DNA of 64,000 nt from Chalara sp. BL73 (taxonomy: Eukaryota > Ascomycota > Leotiomycetes > Helotiales). This document shows, piece by piece, positions 1 through 9,978 of this stretch. The first letter of the stretch is position 1, and each line of letters starts with the position of its first letter. Under the pieces are notes generated by a model that was not told the DNA's origin, ran no database searches, and was given only the letters and a program-made list of their open reading frames with translations. A program made the position numbers and the translations under genes. The stretch covers positions 124,001-188,000 of the forward strand of contig CAKJVC010000155.1 in assembly GCA_918026815.1 (NCBI GenBank), read 5' to 3'.

Positions 1-1
1 G

Positions 2-202
2 CCACAAGTAGAACAGAAATCACCCTTGTCAGTTCTTGCGAAGGCTTTTGTAAATCGAGATGCTTTCGGCCGCATAGATGCGAGCCTCGTGAAAGAATTT
101 GATTGTATAACACAGACACAGACACAGACAAGCTTCACTGTCCCCACAGCAGGTTCGCCGAGTACTGCTGGCACCAAAGAATTGAACTATGGCATGCGCT
201 AA
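2..202 (+). CDS. Possible 3' end of a gene entering from the left edge (partial)
   Basis: One frame is open from base 2 to a TAA at 200-202. It contains a likely 45-nt intron (105-149) with donor GTATAA and a pyrimidine-rich acceptor CTGTCCCCACAG; removing it keeps the frame. The predicted C-terminus reads from about SVLAKAFVNRDAF to TKELNYGMR. I do not recognise the protein, and the start lies outside the window. Inside the intron is a CACAGA microsatellite (111-130). An overlapping frame (ATG at 189 to 404, 71 aa, ending NPKWLGPMF) is an alternative, so the true reading is unsettled. Confidence 0.33.
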   Translation, partial: PQVEQKSPLSVLAKAFVNRDAFGRIDASLVKEFDCITQTQTQTSFTVPTAGSPSTAGTKELNYGMR

Positions 203-1137
203 TCCGGACGAACTCTTTGAGATCCCCTTCCTGATCGGGCAAATCAAAATAGAATGGATGAAGAAATTCAAGGTCATGGGAGAATGGAAGCGGCAGAATG
301 GAGCCACTGGCGAACTGCCCACACGTCCCGAGTCTTACCCACCTCCAAAGCTGATGCTACGCAGACTTGGAGGCAATCCGAAGTGGTTGGGCCCAATGTT
401 CTAAGTTATGAAACAGTTTGGTAACATGTGCGTATGCGTATCGCTGTTGTGTTAGTTATATTGATGTGATTAATCATTGGATACTGGTGAGGGATACAGC
501 AGAGAGTCAGGCATGCTGCAGAGTAGTTTGGCAGAGTTTTGATCCCTGCTGGAGCCCTGTTCAAGGGTCCTTCTCCTCCCCATCGCCGCCCAACGTCATC
601 CAGCGCTGTGTGCCAATCTGTCCCGTCTTTTCTTCCATTCAAGTCAAAGCTCGTTGCCCGGATCAACACAAAGAATATCAAAAGCAGCTCATATTGCTAA
701 AGATATAAAGTTTTTCATCTTCTTTTCCCATCCCAACTACAGCCCAAGACACGGTGCGACAACAATCCTCCAAATTTAGCCAAACACCTCGCTCAGCCGC
801 AACAGCGGGGTTAAGAAGGATTTATCCAGGCATCAACGCCACGGTCAACCGAAAAGAACACCATAAATTCTTTATCGCTGCTGCACGTCAAGTTGTGTCT
901 CCTCGATTGGTAGCCCTGTGATTGGAATATGCAGTGAATCGAACTAATGTATGATCATGTTACCTACCCGTCACCTTCGTTCATTCACCAATGTTTGCTA
1001 ACCCGAACTAGCCACTCACAGCAATTCTTCTAACAGGTCAAAAGCGCAACTAAGCAAGACGATAATTTATAAAGGCGCTCAATAATTCCTGAGGATACAA
1101 GCGGGTTTAGTAGGAAGAGTCATCACCACAGGTCAAG
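203..1137. other. Intergenic region and 5' flank of the DUF8035-type gene
   Basis: Apart from the alternative 71-aa frame up to 404, no convincing coding signal is visible. The last few hundred bases are the presumed promoter and 5' UTR of the next gene; the sequence just before its ATG at 1138 is CAGGTCAAG. No clear regulatory motif was identified. Confidence 0.5.
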
Positions 1138-3790
1138 ATGGGAGACCGAGCCTACAGATATCAGGTTCGACCAAGATCACCACCGCTCTATAACCCTGCT
1201 CGGGCCTCTCTCCCAAGTCATTTTGAGGGTCATTTTGGGCATCCCGACTTCCATGTAACTCCTATATCCCGGCGGGAAGCCGTTCCCAGCCCTCGAGGCA
1301 GCTCTTCTATACTTGCCGGTCCTATTACCACCACCACCTATAAGGTTTCTACCGAGCCTCCCCGCAGCTCTGTTCGTGAAGGCAGTCGCACTCGCAGAGC
1401 GACCGTCGAGTCCAACAATAGACCAGTCATACCGAGCATTATCACACAGGACTCTCGACCGCACCACCGACCCGTCGTCCACAGTGCAAGACCGAGGAGC
1501 CCTGTGAGAGATCCTTATCGGAGCAGCCAGGAAGAATATTATACTGCGATTCCAGCAAGCTCAAGACATGGCCATCAACACCACCAAAAACGATACAGTA
1601 GTTCTATGGATAATGCGGACATGAGTCGTCTCGCGAAAGAACGGGAGAATAGCAGATTGCGGATCGAGTCATCTAGAGACGATGTTGCATATTCTGGTAC
1701 TCGAGCAAGACCAACATATACAGTTCCTGTCGTGGCACATCGACAGGGAGATACGGATGACTATGGACGCGATGGATACGGATACACAAACCCACGAGAT
1801 TTGGTCCAGTATGACTTGAGCCATAACCCCGCGCCTCGACATCATAGAAGGAGAGAGAGTTTCGGTGAAGGGAGAAGAGAAAGACCAAGCAGTATCTCTG
1901 GCTATCAAGACATCGTGCCGCGTTCGAGCGATCGAGAGCGAGGTCCACCCCCATCGTCGAGGGGTTTTGACAAAATTCCCCCCAGCTACGAGAGAGTTCC
2001 TGTAAGGTCGGCACAGAATGGTCCTTATGACTGGGATCAAGCTCAACTTAGGTCATTGGCCCCAGTGGAACCTGTTCAGAGACCCACCAGCGTACGGCCA
2101 TTCGAACCCTCTCGCGATCTAAGCAGAGAGCCTGTCAGCCGGGAACCAGATCCTCACAGAAGAAGCAGCTCCAGACGGCCGGCTAGCATATACCATGACC
2201 GTGAACCAAGAAGGTCGGACAGAGAGGACTATCATGAGTCTCGTGACGAAGATCCTCGACGTAGAAGCGAGAAACCTCCTCGTTCTGAGCGATACGATGA
2301 CAATATTGATCAGAGAGGTTACGGTACACGCCCAGACCGATCAGACAAATTGGATAGAGTGGAGAGAAGTGAGAGGGTGGAGAGAGTAGAGAAACGTCAG
2401 GACGATACAAAGGATAAGAAAGATCATAAGAGCGGATCTAACGCGCTTGCTACCGGTTTGAGTGTGGCCGGCGCTGCCCTTGGCGTTAAAGCGTTCAAGG
2501 ATCTTACGGACAGTAAAGACGATGAGCGAGATGAGGGTCGAAGAAGGAGAGATTATGATGATGAGCCGAGACGCCGTCGAGATCCTCGTGATGATAGGGA
2601 GCCTGTAGATCTTAGTCGTGAAGCTCCTCCAAGAGAGAGCCGCCAAATTATGAACCGTGATGGCCGCGGCTCTGATGAGTATCTTGATCATGCGACTAGA
2701 GAGCCAAGGGAGTCTCGAGAGCTTCGAGAACGTCGGGATCCTCGTGACGAGCGGGACGCGAGAGAAGAGAGAATTGAGGCTCGCGATACTCGTGAACGAC
2801 GAGACCCTCGTGACGAGAGATACGAGAGAGGCGAGGATTCAGAGCGCTATGCTCGACCTCCTCGCTCCGACGTTGCCGTGCCTAGCGGAAGCACCATGGA
2901 GGACTCGGCATCTGACGAAGCAATATCTCGAAGGCGACGACGTGAATCCGGCGCCAAATTCAATCCTAAAGATACCATGGATCTGTTGGCACTGAAAGCA
3001 GCCATGAACAGCAATGACCCGCCAAAACCTAATAACGAGCCTACTAGGGCAATTGATAAAACACCTAGACAAAGCATGAGCCAGAGCTCTCGGGAGCTAG
3101 CCGATGTTCGTGACTCATTAAAGAACGAGGAATCTCGAGGTGTTCGTATCGTGACCCCGCCGCCAGCGACAGCAGAAAAAGCACCAGTCAAAGGGATACT
3201 TCGTCAGCCGCGAGAGAAGTTTCCCGAAGACCCAGCACCAATACGTGAGGGTGTTGCTCCATTAAAGGATGCTAAGAAGGATGGTGTACCACCTGATGCA
3301 AGATGGACCAAGATCTCGCGTAAATTGGTGAACCCAGAAGCCTTGGAAGCAGGAAAGGAGAGATATGAAGCGCGGGAAGATTTTGTTATCGTGCTCAGGG
3401 TGTTGAGCCGGGATGAAATTCAAGGATACGCGGAAGTCACAGAAAGAATTAGAGGTTGGTTTGCCCAATGTTATGATTGCATAATTTATTGTACTAACAT
3501 AACAAATAGCTGCTCGAGAAGAAGCAGAAGAGCGTGAAGCGCGTGAAGCTCGTCGTAGAGCACGCCGTGAACGTCACGAAAGACACAAACGCGAGCGACT
3601 GGAACGGGGTGACCCGAGCCACAAGAGATCTGAGAAAAATAGACGCAGAGACAATTCCGAAAGTGACACAACAGAAGATGAATATGATAGGCAGACAAAG
3701 ATGCTCGAGAGCGGGCACCCTGTAATGAGTGGTGCTCTGGGAGAGCATGACAAACCAGCATCGAACGCCAGTACTAGGGGATCGAGATAA
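1138..3790 (+). CDS. Arg/Asp/Ser-rich DUF8035-type protein (865 aa, 2 exons)
   Basis: Exons are 1138-3454 and 3510-3790. The 55-nt intron has donor GTTGGT, a perfect TACTAAC branch point and acceptor AATAG. The protein is very rich in Arg, Asp, Glu, Ser and Pro, with many RDPRDER-like repeats at about residues 440-600. A short Gly/Ala hydrophobic stretch (LATGLSVAGAALGVKAF) lies near residue 440. Near residues 715-770 is an ordered segment beginning ARWTKISRKLVNPEALE and containing RDEIQGYAEVT, which I recognise as the core of the fungal DUF8035 family. The second exon encodes a charged helix (AREEAEEREAREARRRAR). The function is unknown; such low-complexity RS/RD-like proteins are often nuclear, but nothing here proves location. 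The ATG is the first in a long open frame. It is clearly a gene; only its role is open. Confidence 0.9.
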
Positions 3791-4792
3791 GCTCATGAAC
3801 AATTGATGATGATAACGATGATGCATAGGAATAGGACCAAATATAATGAATGAGTGATACAGATTGAGGAGAGATTTTACTAGCAAGACAATTCAGCGAG
3901 CGGGTGGAGTTTAGCGTCGCCATTATTGGATGTGTAAGGATATTGCGATGGGCTATTATATATGTGTTCATAGATTGGAATATAAGCGATCAAATACTTC
4001 ACTTACAGACAATTTCCCCTGATTCTATGGGCTCTAGTTGTGATTAGTCTGGCTCCATCATTGTGTAACAGTCAATTGCATTGTGCAATAAATTTATTCA
4101 ATATAAGATTATGATACAGCTTGCTCAAAGCATAAACCTACAAAACTAAGGTAGTGGCGAATCGACCAAGGTCTGGTATGAGAAGGAACCATAACTTACC
4201 GTCACACGACAAATCTCCACAATAGGCTTGCTTCTGCAGCGGGTAGGTGGTTAGCCGTGATCCTCCCGTGATGCATCTGCTGCTTCGAGGTGGGGAAATC
4301 CTCCCACTTTGTTCGCTTAACTTTCACAACCCCTTTCCCATGTCTTCTATTGCCTGAGGCTGCAATTATGTTCCGGCTTCAGATATTTAAGCCGTGGATT
4401 CTATTTCTTGAAGTCGTAACATGGCGCCTGCGATACTTGCGCCATGGAAGAGAGCAAAGGCAGCTTGGCTGTATATATATAAAACGGGGAAAAGGAAGGA
4501 GATAGGATATTGAGATAATATAGAGTAGATGCTAGGCAAAGAAAATGATCGGTCCTAGAATGCCGTCATGTGGACAAGGCTATAGGACCGCCGAACGCCA
4601 AAACGCCGAATGCGGAAATGAAAGTGATGAACTCATGCGAATAGCCAGCTCAATCCTAGACTCAGAAGCAAATCCAAAGCAGATACAGAAAATGGATATG
4701 AAAAATCCGACGCGCTTGGGTGTAACTCAAACCCATAGAGAACAATCTAAAACCTACCACCTAGTCATCTTTAATCGCGTCCTTGCCCTTGC
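3791..4792. other. Intergenic region
   Basis: This is the 3' flank of the DUF8035 gene followed by AT-rich spacer. A TATATATATAAAA string lies at about 4470. An 8-bp inverted repeat (CGGTCCTA at 4550-4557, TAGGACCG at 4583-4590) sits 200 bp beyond the end of the small minus-strand frame. No coding region could be supported. Confidence 0.5.
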
Positions 4793-5043
4793 CTATTGCT
4801 TTAGAGAGGGCATGGCCTCTTGAGAGCTGGTGATACCCCGAAAATAACCCGGCGACGGGGACTTCTTGTCAGGCTCCGGCGTCTTGGGAAGCACGCTTTC
4901 TGCTCGAGGGTTGGCGACGCCGTAAAAGTAGTCGGGTGATGGCAATTTTTTTTATCTGGAGCTGCATCCGTACTCGGTGCATCCCCTTTGGGTGGCCCTC
5001 GCCCCTGGGCGCCAATTTTGCTGCCATACCAGAATCTGGACAT
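4793..5043 (-). pseudogene. Small reading frame broken by one base in an A-tract (about 83 aa if intact)
   Basis: On the minus strand an ATG at 5043 opens a frame starting MSRFWYGSKIGAQGRG and running to APDKK. A run of eight A (eight T on the given strand near 4944) follows. Immediately after it, the coding-looking sequence continues in another frame as LPSPDYFYGVANPR and ends SSQEAMPSLKQ with a stop at 4793-4795. A nine-A run would keep one frame. There is no GT-AG pair that could act as an intron there. Either this is a real one-base loss (a decayed gene or polymorphism) or a homopolymer error in the assembly. I do not recognise the family. It is Ser/Pro/Lys-rich with repeated PDKK-SPSP/LPSP-GYF/DYF elements and no signal peptide. 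Confidence 0.45.
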
Positions 5044-5931
5044 CCTAGAATCGCAAAATGGAGAGCTCCTGAATCAGCGGAAACCACAATGGCCTTCCTC
5101 CATTTTTTTTACTTATGTTACTATGCGAAGACTCCTCTGCTGTCGAATGCTTCTAGGCTTCTTTCACCAAATTCTGTGGATAGTATTAATCTCATACCAT
5201 CTATGGGCTAGCCTGCTGTGACCAGGAAAGATGGATGGGGAGCTGGGAAACGGGTATGAGCCAGCTCACCATATTGCAACAATCATGATGTGTCCGTGGG
5301 GGTTGAAGGGTGACACTTCTACAGTCTGTGCATGCAGGATTCTACGAAGAAACATGAATTCCTCAGAATCCAGTAACAGTGGGAGGTGATCAAAATGGCA
5401 GGTTGTGTGCATAGGCTAAACTTCAGCCAACAGCGCTCGCAACATGTTTCGTGACCGAGTAGGTGGATGGAGAGAGATGCCCACCATTACTATCACTAAA
5501 GATACGGACAAGGTAAGATTACCCAATAGAAGGATTAAAGATAGAGTATATTGATTTCGAATGGAGAGCGGGAGGACTCAAGGATTGTGTTGGAGAATTG
5601 GATACAGCTGCCAAGAAATCCTCCCCGCGCAGTCGAGTGCCCTCACCGAACGCCACCAACATAGTCGTTGGATATGATGGTTTTTGAAATGCATCTTCTG
5701 CAGAACCAGGAGTAGCCTGAGCCACCTTTCTTCCCCTTTGCTTGTACCAACATTGATAATTATGGTTACAATGAAGTAACGAGTTTGACGACTAACTTTA
5801 GCTCACAGCTGCGTTCACATTCGGAGATATCTAGAATCGGTCCATATTTTCTCGAAAACCAACTGGGGCTTTAGCTAGAGGAAGGAGTTAGCCTAGCGCA
5901 AAAAAATATCTTATGATCAGAAGATAATGGA
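5044..5931. other. Intergenic region
   Basis: There is nothing I can support. A 68-codon minus-strand frame at 5519-5725 lacks an ATG, so it was not called. Confidence 0.45.
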
Positions 5932-6843
5932 TTAGATTACCTCTAGTTCCGTATCATCAAGCTCGCAGGGGTGCCGCATATCATAGACCCTATATCCCTC
6001 AGGATATTCTGTATTTTTCTCATGCTTCGATGCATCGTAATCATCTCCTATGATCAAGCTTTCTAAGATCCGCTCATACTTCTTCCTGCCTTCGTCATCA
6101 GAGAAGCCATCACTAGCCCTCAAATTTAGATTGGTAAAGATATTTTTGGCTCCTTCCAGCACTTTCAATGGCTTAAAAAAAAGATTCATATGGATAACGA
6201 TCATACGCTCTTCACGTCTAACCAATATCCCTTCTAATTCAGATGAATCTGGTGGTGGTCTCATACCACTCTCCCAGTTCTCATACCATAAAGGCTCATT
6301 CATCCGGATATCTAGAGTAAGTGCTCGTATGTTGGCGTGTTCTCTAAGCACCTTGATGGTGTAGAGTCATTGTCGCCACCCCGATGGTGACAGTAACCCA
6401 TGGTCTGGTATTAATTCAACAAGATTCAGCTGAAGATGTTTTATTAATGGTAGACAGCCCTTCGATAACCATCGGAGAAAAGGCAGAACTTCATTTAAGG
6501 TTTCATTGTGTGTCCTTGTGTCAGTCGAGCCATAGTCTAGCGGTATCATTCCATCGCTATCAATAATAATTTGGTTGGTGCCATAATGTATCATATGCGC
6601 AGTCTGCGTAAATTTGCGGCTGATCGCAAAGTATTTGTTCGGCATATTGTCGCAAGTGCAAGGAAACATGAAGGCAGAATGAAGCTTCATACAAAAATAT
6701 AATGGCGTACAACTGTCTACTGGGCAACCAAGTCTCGTATCGTAGCTTATGGGTATAGCAGTGCCCACGGATTCGCAGCAATTTCGCAGTGTATCATAAA
6801 GGTAAACAATGGCAGGGAAATTGCGGTCGTCTCGTACCCACAT
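5932..6843 (-). pseudogene. Unrecognised protein interrupted by an in-frame TGA
   Basis: Two open segments, 6843-6367 and 6351-5932 on the minus strand, are in the same frame and separated by a single TGA (context WRQ-stop-LYTIKVL) and five sense codons. Read through, they would give about 303 residues. The second half contains HANIRALTLDIRMNEPLWYE and a charged C-terminus ending ELDDTELEVI. The N-terminus is uncertain: there is a stop 10 codons upstream of the ATG at 6843. No consensus intron removes the TGA cleanly. I do not recognise the family; the style (short aliphatic/Trp-rich segments, acidic tail) resembles lineage-specific fungal proteins found near F-box families. It is probably a decayed gene, but a missed intron is possible. 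Confidence 0.45.
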
Positions 6844-7355
6844 CGCAATATCAACTGGCTTTATATATCATCTGTGACTGTGCAGATTCGAACAGGGCCA
6901 ACACGGTAGTTAGCCCCTTACTAGTAGTGCCCATTCTTCGTGACTGTGCAATCCGACTTGGGATTGTACGCTGTGCCGAATTGTGTACGATCGCTAAAAA
7001 TGCTGCGTTAGCCCCCTTGTCAATAGAAACACTCCATTCAGATTTCTTGATTTACCCACGGAAATTCAACTGCAAGTTCTCTCATACACCAGTCTTACGA
7101 TAGCGACAAAGGACGCGGGACTTTACTACTGCCAATATGGGGTTCGATTACGTTGTGCTTTGAGTTCGATAGCAAATTGAGGGGAGTATCGAGATATTAC
7201 TCGACGACGATCACGTCATATTAGATTTATCTTTGCTGAAAGGGATTGCACTATCCTTGACTAAACGGACATAAATCAAATATTCAGACACCACAAAACC
7301 TCTTAAAACATTGGGAGAGAGTTCGAAGCAACCTTACTCAGTGTTATATGCCAAT
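6844..7355. other. Intergenic region between the stop-interrupted gene and the 628-aa gene
   Basis: It should hold two divergent promoters. No gene or well-defined motif was recognised; the region just before 7356 is AT-rich. Confidence 0.45.
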
Positions 7356-9542
7356 ATGAATTCAAAGGAGGGTAAAAAATCAAGGCAAATGCGGCCGAAG
7401 GAACTTAAGAATATGCCTGTTCCTATAAGTAGTCACGCGACAGAAACACAATTGAATACTTTGCTGCCCTACCTCGCGCTTGGCTTCAGACCAGTGAGTT
7501 TGTTTAATGTCTGCTAATCGTTACTCCATCTTTAAATAATTGATAATTGCTGCCCTGTATACGGCTATGTTTTCGGATTTTTCATTCATTTCTAACTATA
7601 TCAAAGAGGTGAGAACTTCTGGGCAAGGTACAGGCAAGTGCAGACTCAATACACTATTTAAAAGCTTCGTATCAGCACAGAGAGTGCTGGAAATTCCTAA
7701 TTGTCACAAAGCAGAAGACCTAAATTACAGAGCCTTTGAAGAAGTATTCGACAATGGCAAAGGGGAGGACTATTTAGCCAAAGTAGACGAGGCTTACGAA
7801 AATTTGCATTCGGGGGCGGAGCTCATGCCAGGTGACCGGAGAGAATTCACTCAGGCAAGGGACCTGAACGTTGAGCAAATAAGATTGGTATTGGAAATAA
7901 TGAATGAGTGGATGGGTACAACCTTTGCACTTGGTGTAATTACCCTGGGATATCGAGGGAGGCTCGACCGAAGAACCAACAAGTTTGACCATAACTATGT
8001 GCAACCTGCTTCACTGAATATCCTTCACTATTCCCACAATAACCCGATCCTATGGATTATCAACAACGGAGACAGCGCGCGCCGAAAAGCTCATAGTGAA
8101 AAAGGAGTAGTGGGTGCGCACTGCGAAGGGTTTGCGACCTCTACCGACGAAGATACGCCAGACGACGAAGAGGCGCGCCAAAAGATTGTTTTTGATTGGG
8201 GCCATAATAAGAAAATATTCGAGGTTGAAGGACCTGTATGGTGGACAAATGACTACGAAGAAGGTATCACGGCTGCCAACAAACCTTTCGAAGTCCAGTC
8301 TGGCCATTTCCTCAGAATTGCAGCTTTGCCAAAAAGTGGAGCAAAACCTTGGAAAGGACACAAATGCATGAAACTATCTGACTCCACTGCCGATATTCCG
8401 ACCGAAGGGTATGTTGCGGAAACAAAATTAGTACTGATAAAATCAGATCACTCAGTTCGCGAAAGAGAGTAGACGGCGTGAGAAGGAAGGCGTGGCAACA
8501 CATTCACAAGAAGGTACCAAGAGCAAAGTGAACACCAGAAATATCTCAAGGAAAGTTTATAGAGTTAATGATCAAAATGAAAACACATATCCTTTCGATA
8601 TATTTCGAGTCGTGCAGTATACCGACAAAATTGGCAGAGTTCCAGATCGTGATTCTGGACAACAAGCTTCTGATTCACCGAAGCCAATACATCAACTAGG
8701 GGAGTTTGTTCGTGACACAAGGCAACGTAGATCCAACGGTAGAGAAGCCAAGGTGGTGAATATAAAGGGAGAGTCTATCAGAACAGAGTTGCGGAGGCTG
8801 CAGCGTCTAGAGCTGCTTTGGGGGCTTCCAGAACAGCTTCCTCTGGCTGGGGATTACGATGCAGAGATTGAAGCAGAAGCCGAATCTAAGGAGGAGAGTT
8901 CTTCGAAGCCAGGAAAAACGTTCTCAACAGACAAGACGATGCAGAACATACGTGCAAAATGCAAAATTCTTAAAATCAAGTCCACCTGTCCTGGTAGAAC
9001 AAAGGCGGTTGTGGTGAATGAACTTAACTGATATTTTGAGAACGAAGCCAAGCAGAAACAGAAGCAGAAACAGAGGCAGAGACCGACAAAGTCAAAGCCG
9101 CCTCTTCGTGAGACAAAGGATCACGCGGTGTATATCTCCCGATGTGTCGACTTAAAAGAAGTCTGCCGGTGTTCTTTTCAGGGGCAACGTCAGCTTCGAT
9201 AACGGGGAAACCATCTATGGTTATGGCCGCGATGGTGAAAAAATATATGTGACAGACTATAAAGGAAACAGGGGTGAGATCCGGGCCTATTTTCTTGAGA
9301 AAATCGATAAACCGTGGAACTTCCCTCGCGTCGCGCTGGACACGTTGGTCGAGGAAATTGTCGTAAGCAATAGCCATGAAGGTGGCGGAGAGGATGACTC
9401 GAACGGAACAAGGAGAAAGAAGCGCACTGTTGCTGACGAATTTAATCCTAATGATGGCGGCGGGGCTGAGGGCATAGAGAAGCTAAAGGAGACAAAACGC
9501 CTCGCCGAATATTCGGATATTAGTCCCGCTGGTAGTGGCTGA
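7356..9542 (+). CDS. Unrecognised five-exon protein (628 aa)
   Basis: Proposed exons are 7356-7493, 7609-8408, 8473-8993, 9041-9107 and 9182-9542; the total divides by three and phases agree at all junctions. The donors are GTGAGT, GTATGT, GTAGAA and GTGAGA. The best acceptor is TTCTTTTCAG at 9181, and intron 1 has a CTAAC branch point. The protein starts MNSKEGKKSRQMRPKEL. It has a folded-looking region (about residues 60-310) with EIMNEWMGTTFALGVITLGY, WIINNGDSARRKAHSEKG and VEGPVWWTNDYEEG. A charged linker with an AETEAETEAET repeat follows, and then a C-terminal segment GETIYGYGRDGEKIYVTDYK with an acidic/Gly-rich tail. There is no signal peptide or membrane span. I recognise no family and assign no function. 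The acceptor at 8472 is the least certain junction; 8469 also keeps the frame. Confidence 0.6.
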
Positions 9543-9978
9543 GGTAATAACTTAGGTGGACCAAATGAAAGACATGGTGTATGGGCCAAAAGGCGCGCCA
9601 TGTCAGCAGTACGTGAGAAGGGGCAACTAAAGTTATTGACGAAGGAAAATAAGGACACAGAGTTTTTCTGTGTAAATCGAGAAGTACATGAATGGGGAGA
9701 TAGGGCCACGGCTCAAATATATGTTAAAATAATGCAAACAGACTAGATTGGTTAGAAAGGCTTTTGGCAGCCAGTTTGACTATTAGCGTAATCTGGGTCG
9801 CACCAAGTAATCGATGTATAATTATTTGCAGGATTGCGAGCTTGGGGAGTTGTGTCTCAATCATTAGGTAATAACATAATATGTTTAAAGAATTATTGCT
9901 TCGAGACCCATCAGAGAGAATATTTTAAGGCTTCACTGGTTGAATAATGTCCAACATAAGTCGCCGATAATGTTCTTT
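9543..9978. other. Convergent 3' spacer
   Basis: This separates the stop of the 628-aa gene from the stop of the tyrosinase. It holds 3' UTRs only as far as I can see. Confidence 0.5.

Noticed and set aside
189..404. 71-codon plus-strand frame starting MACANPDELFE
   Set aside because: Composition is plausible, but it overlaps the alternative partial 3' end (2-202), has a stop just upstream of its ATG and no recognisable family; it is kept only as an alternative.
4545..4823. 92-codon plus-strand frame
   Set aside because: Overlaps the 3' part of the small minus-strand frame, has no domain and a composition typical of chance frames.
5519..5725. 68-codon minus-strand frame
   Set aside because: No ATG (opens with GTG) and no splice site to supply one; nothing recognisable.
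8413..8455. Alternative 43-nt intron (donor GTTGCG) in the 628-aa gene
   Set aside because: It keeps the frame, but the donor is poor; GTATGT at 8409 with acceptor 8472 (or 8469) is better.
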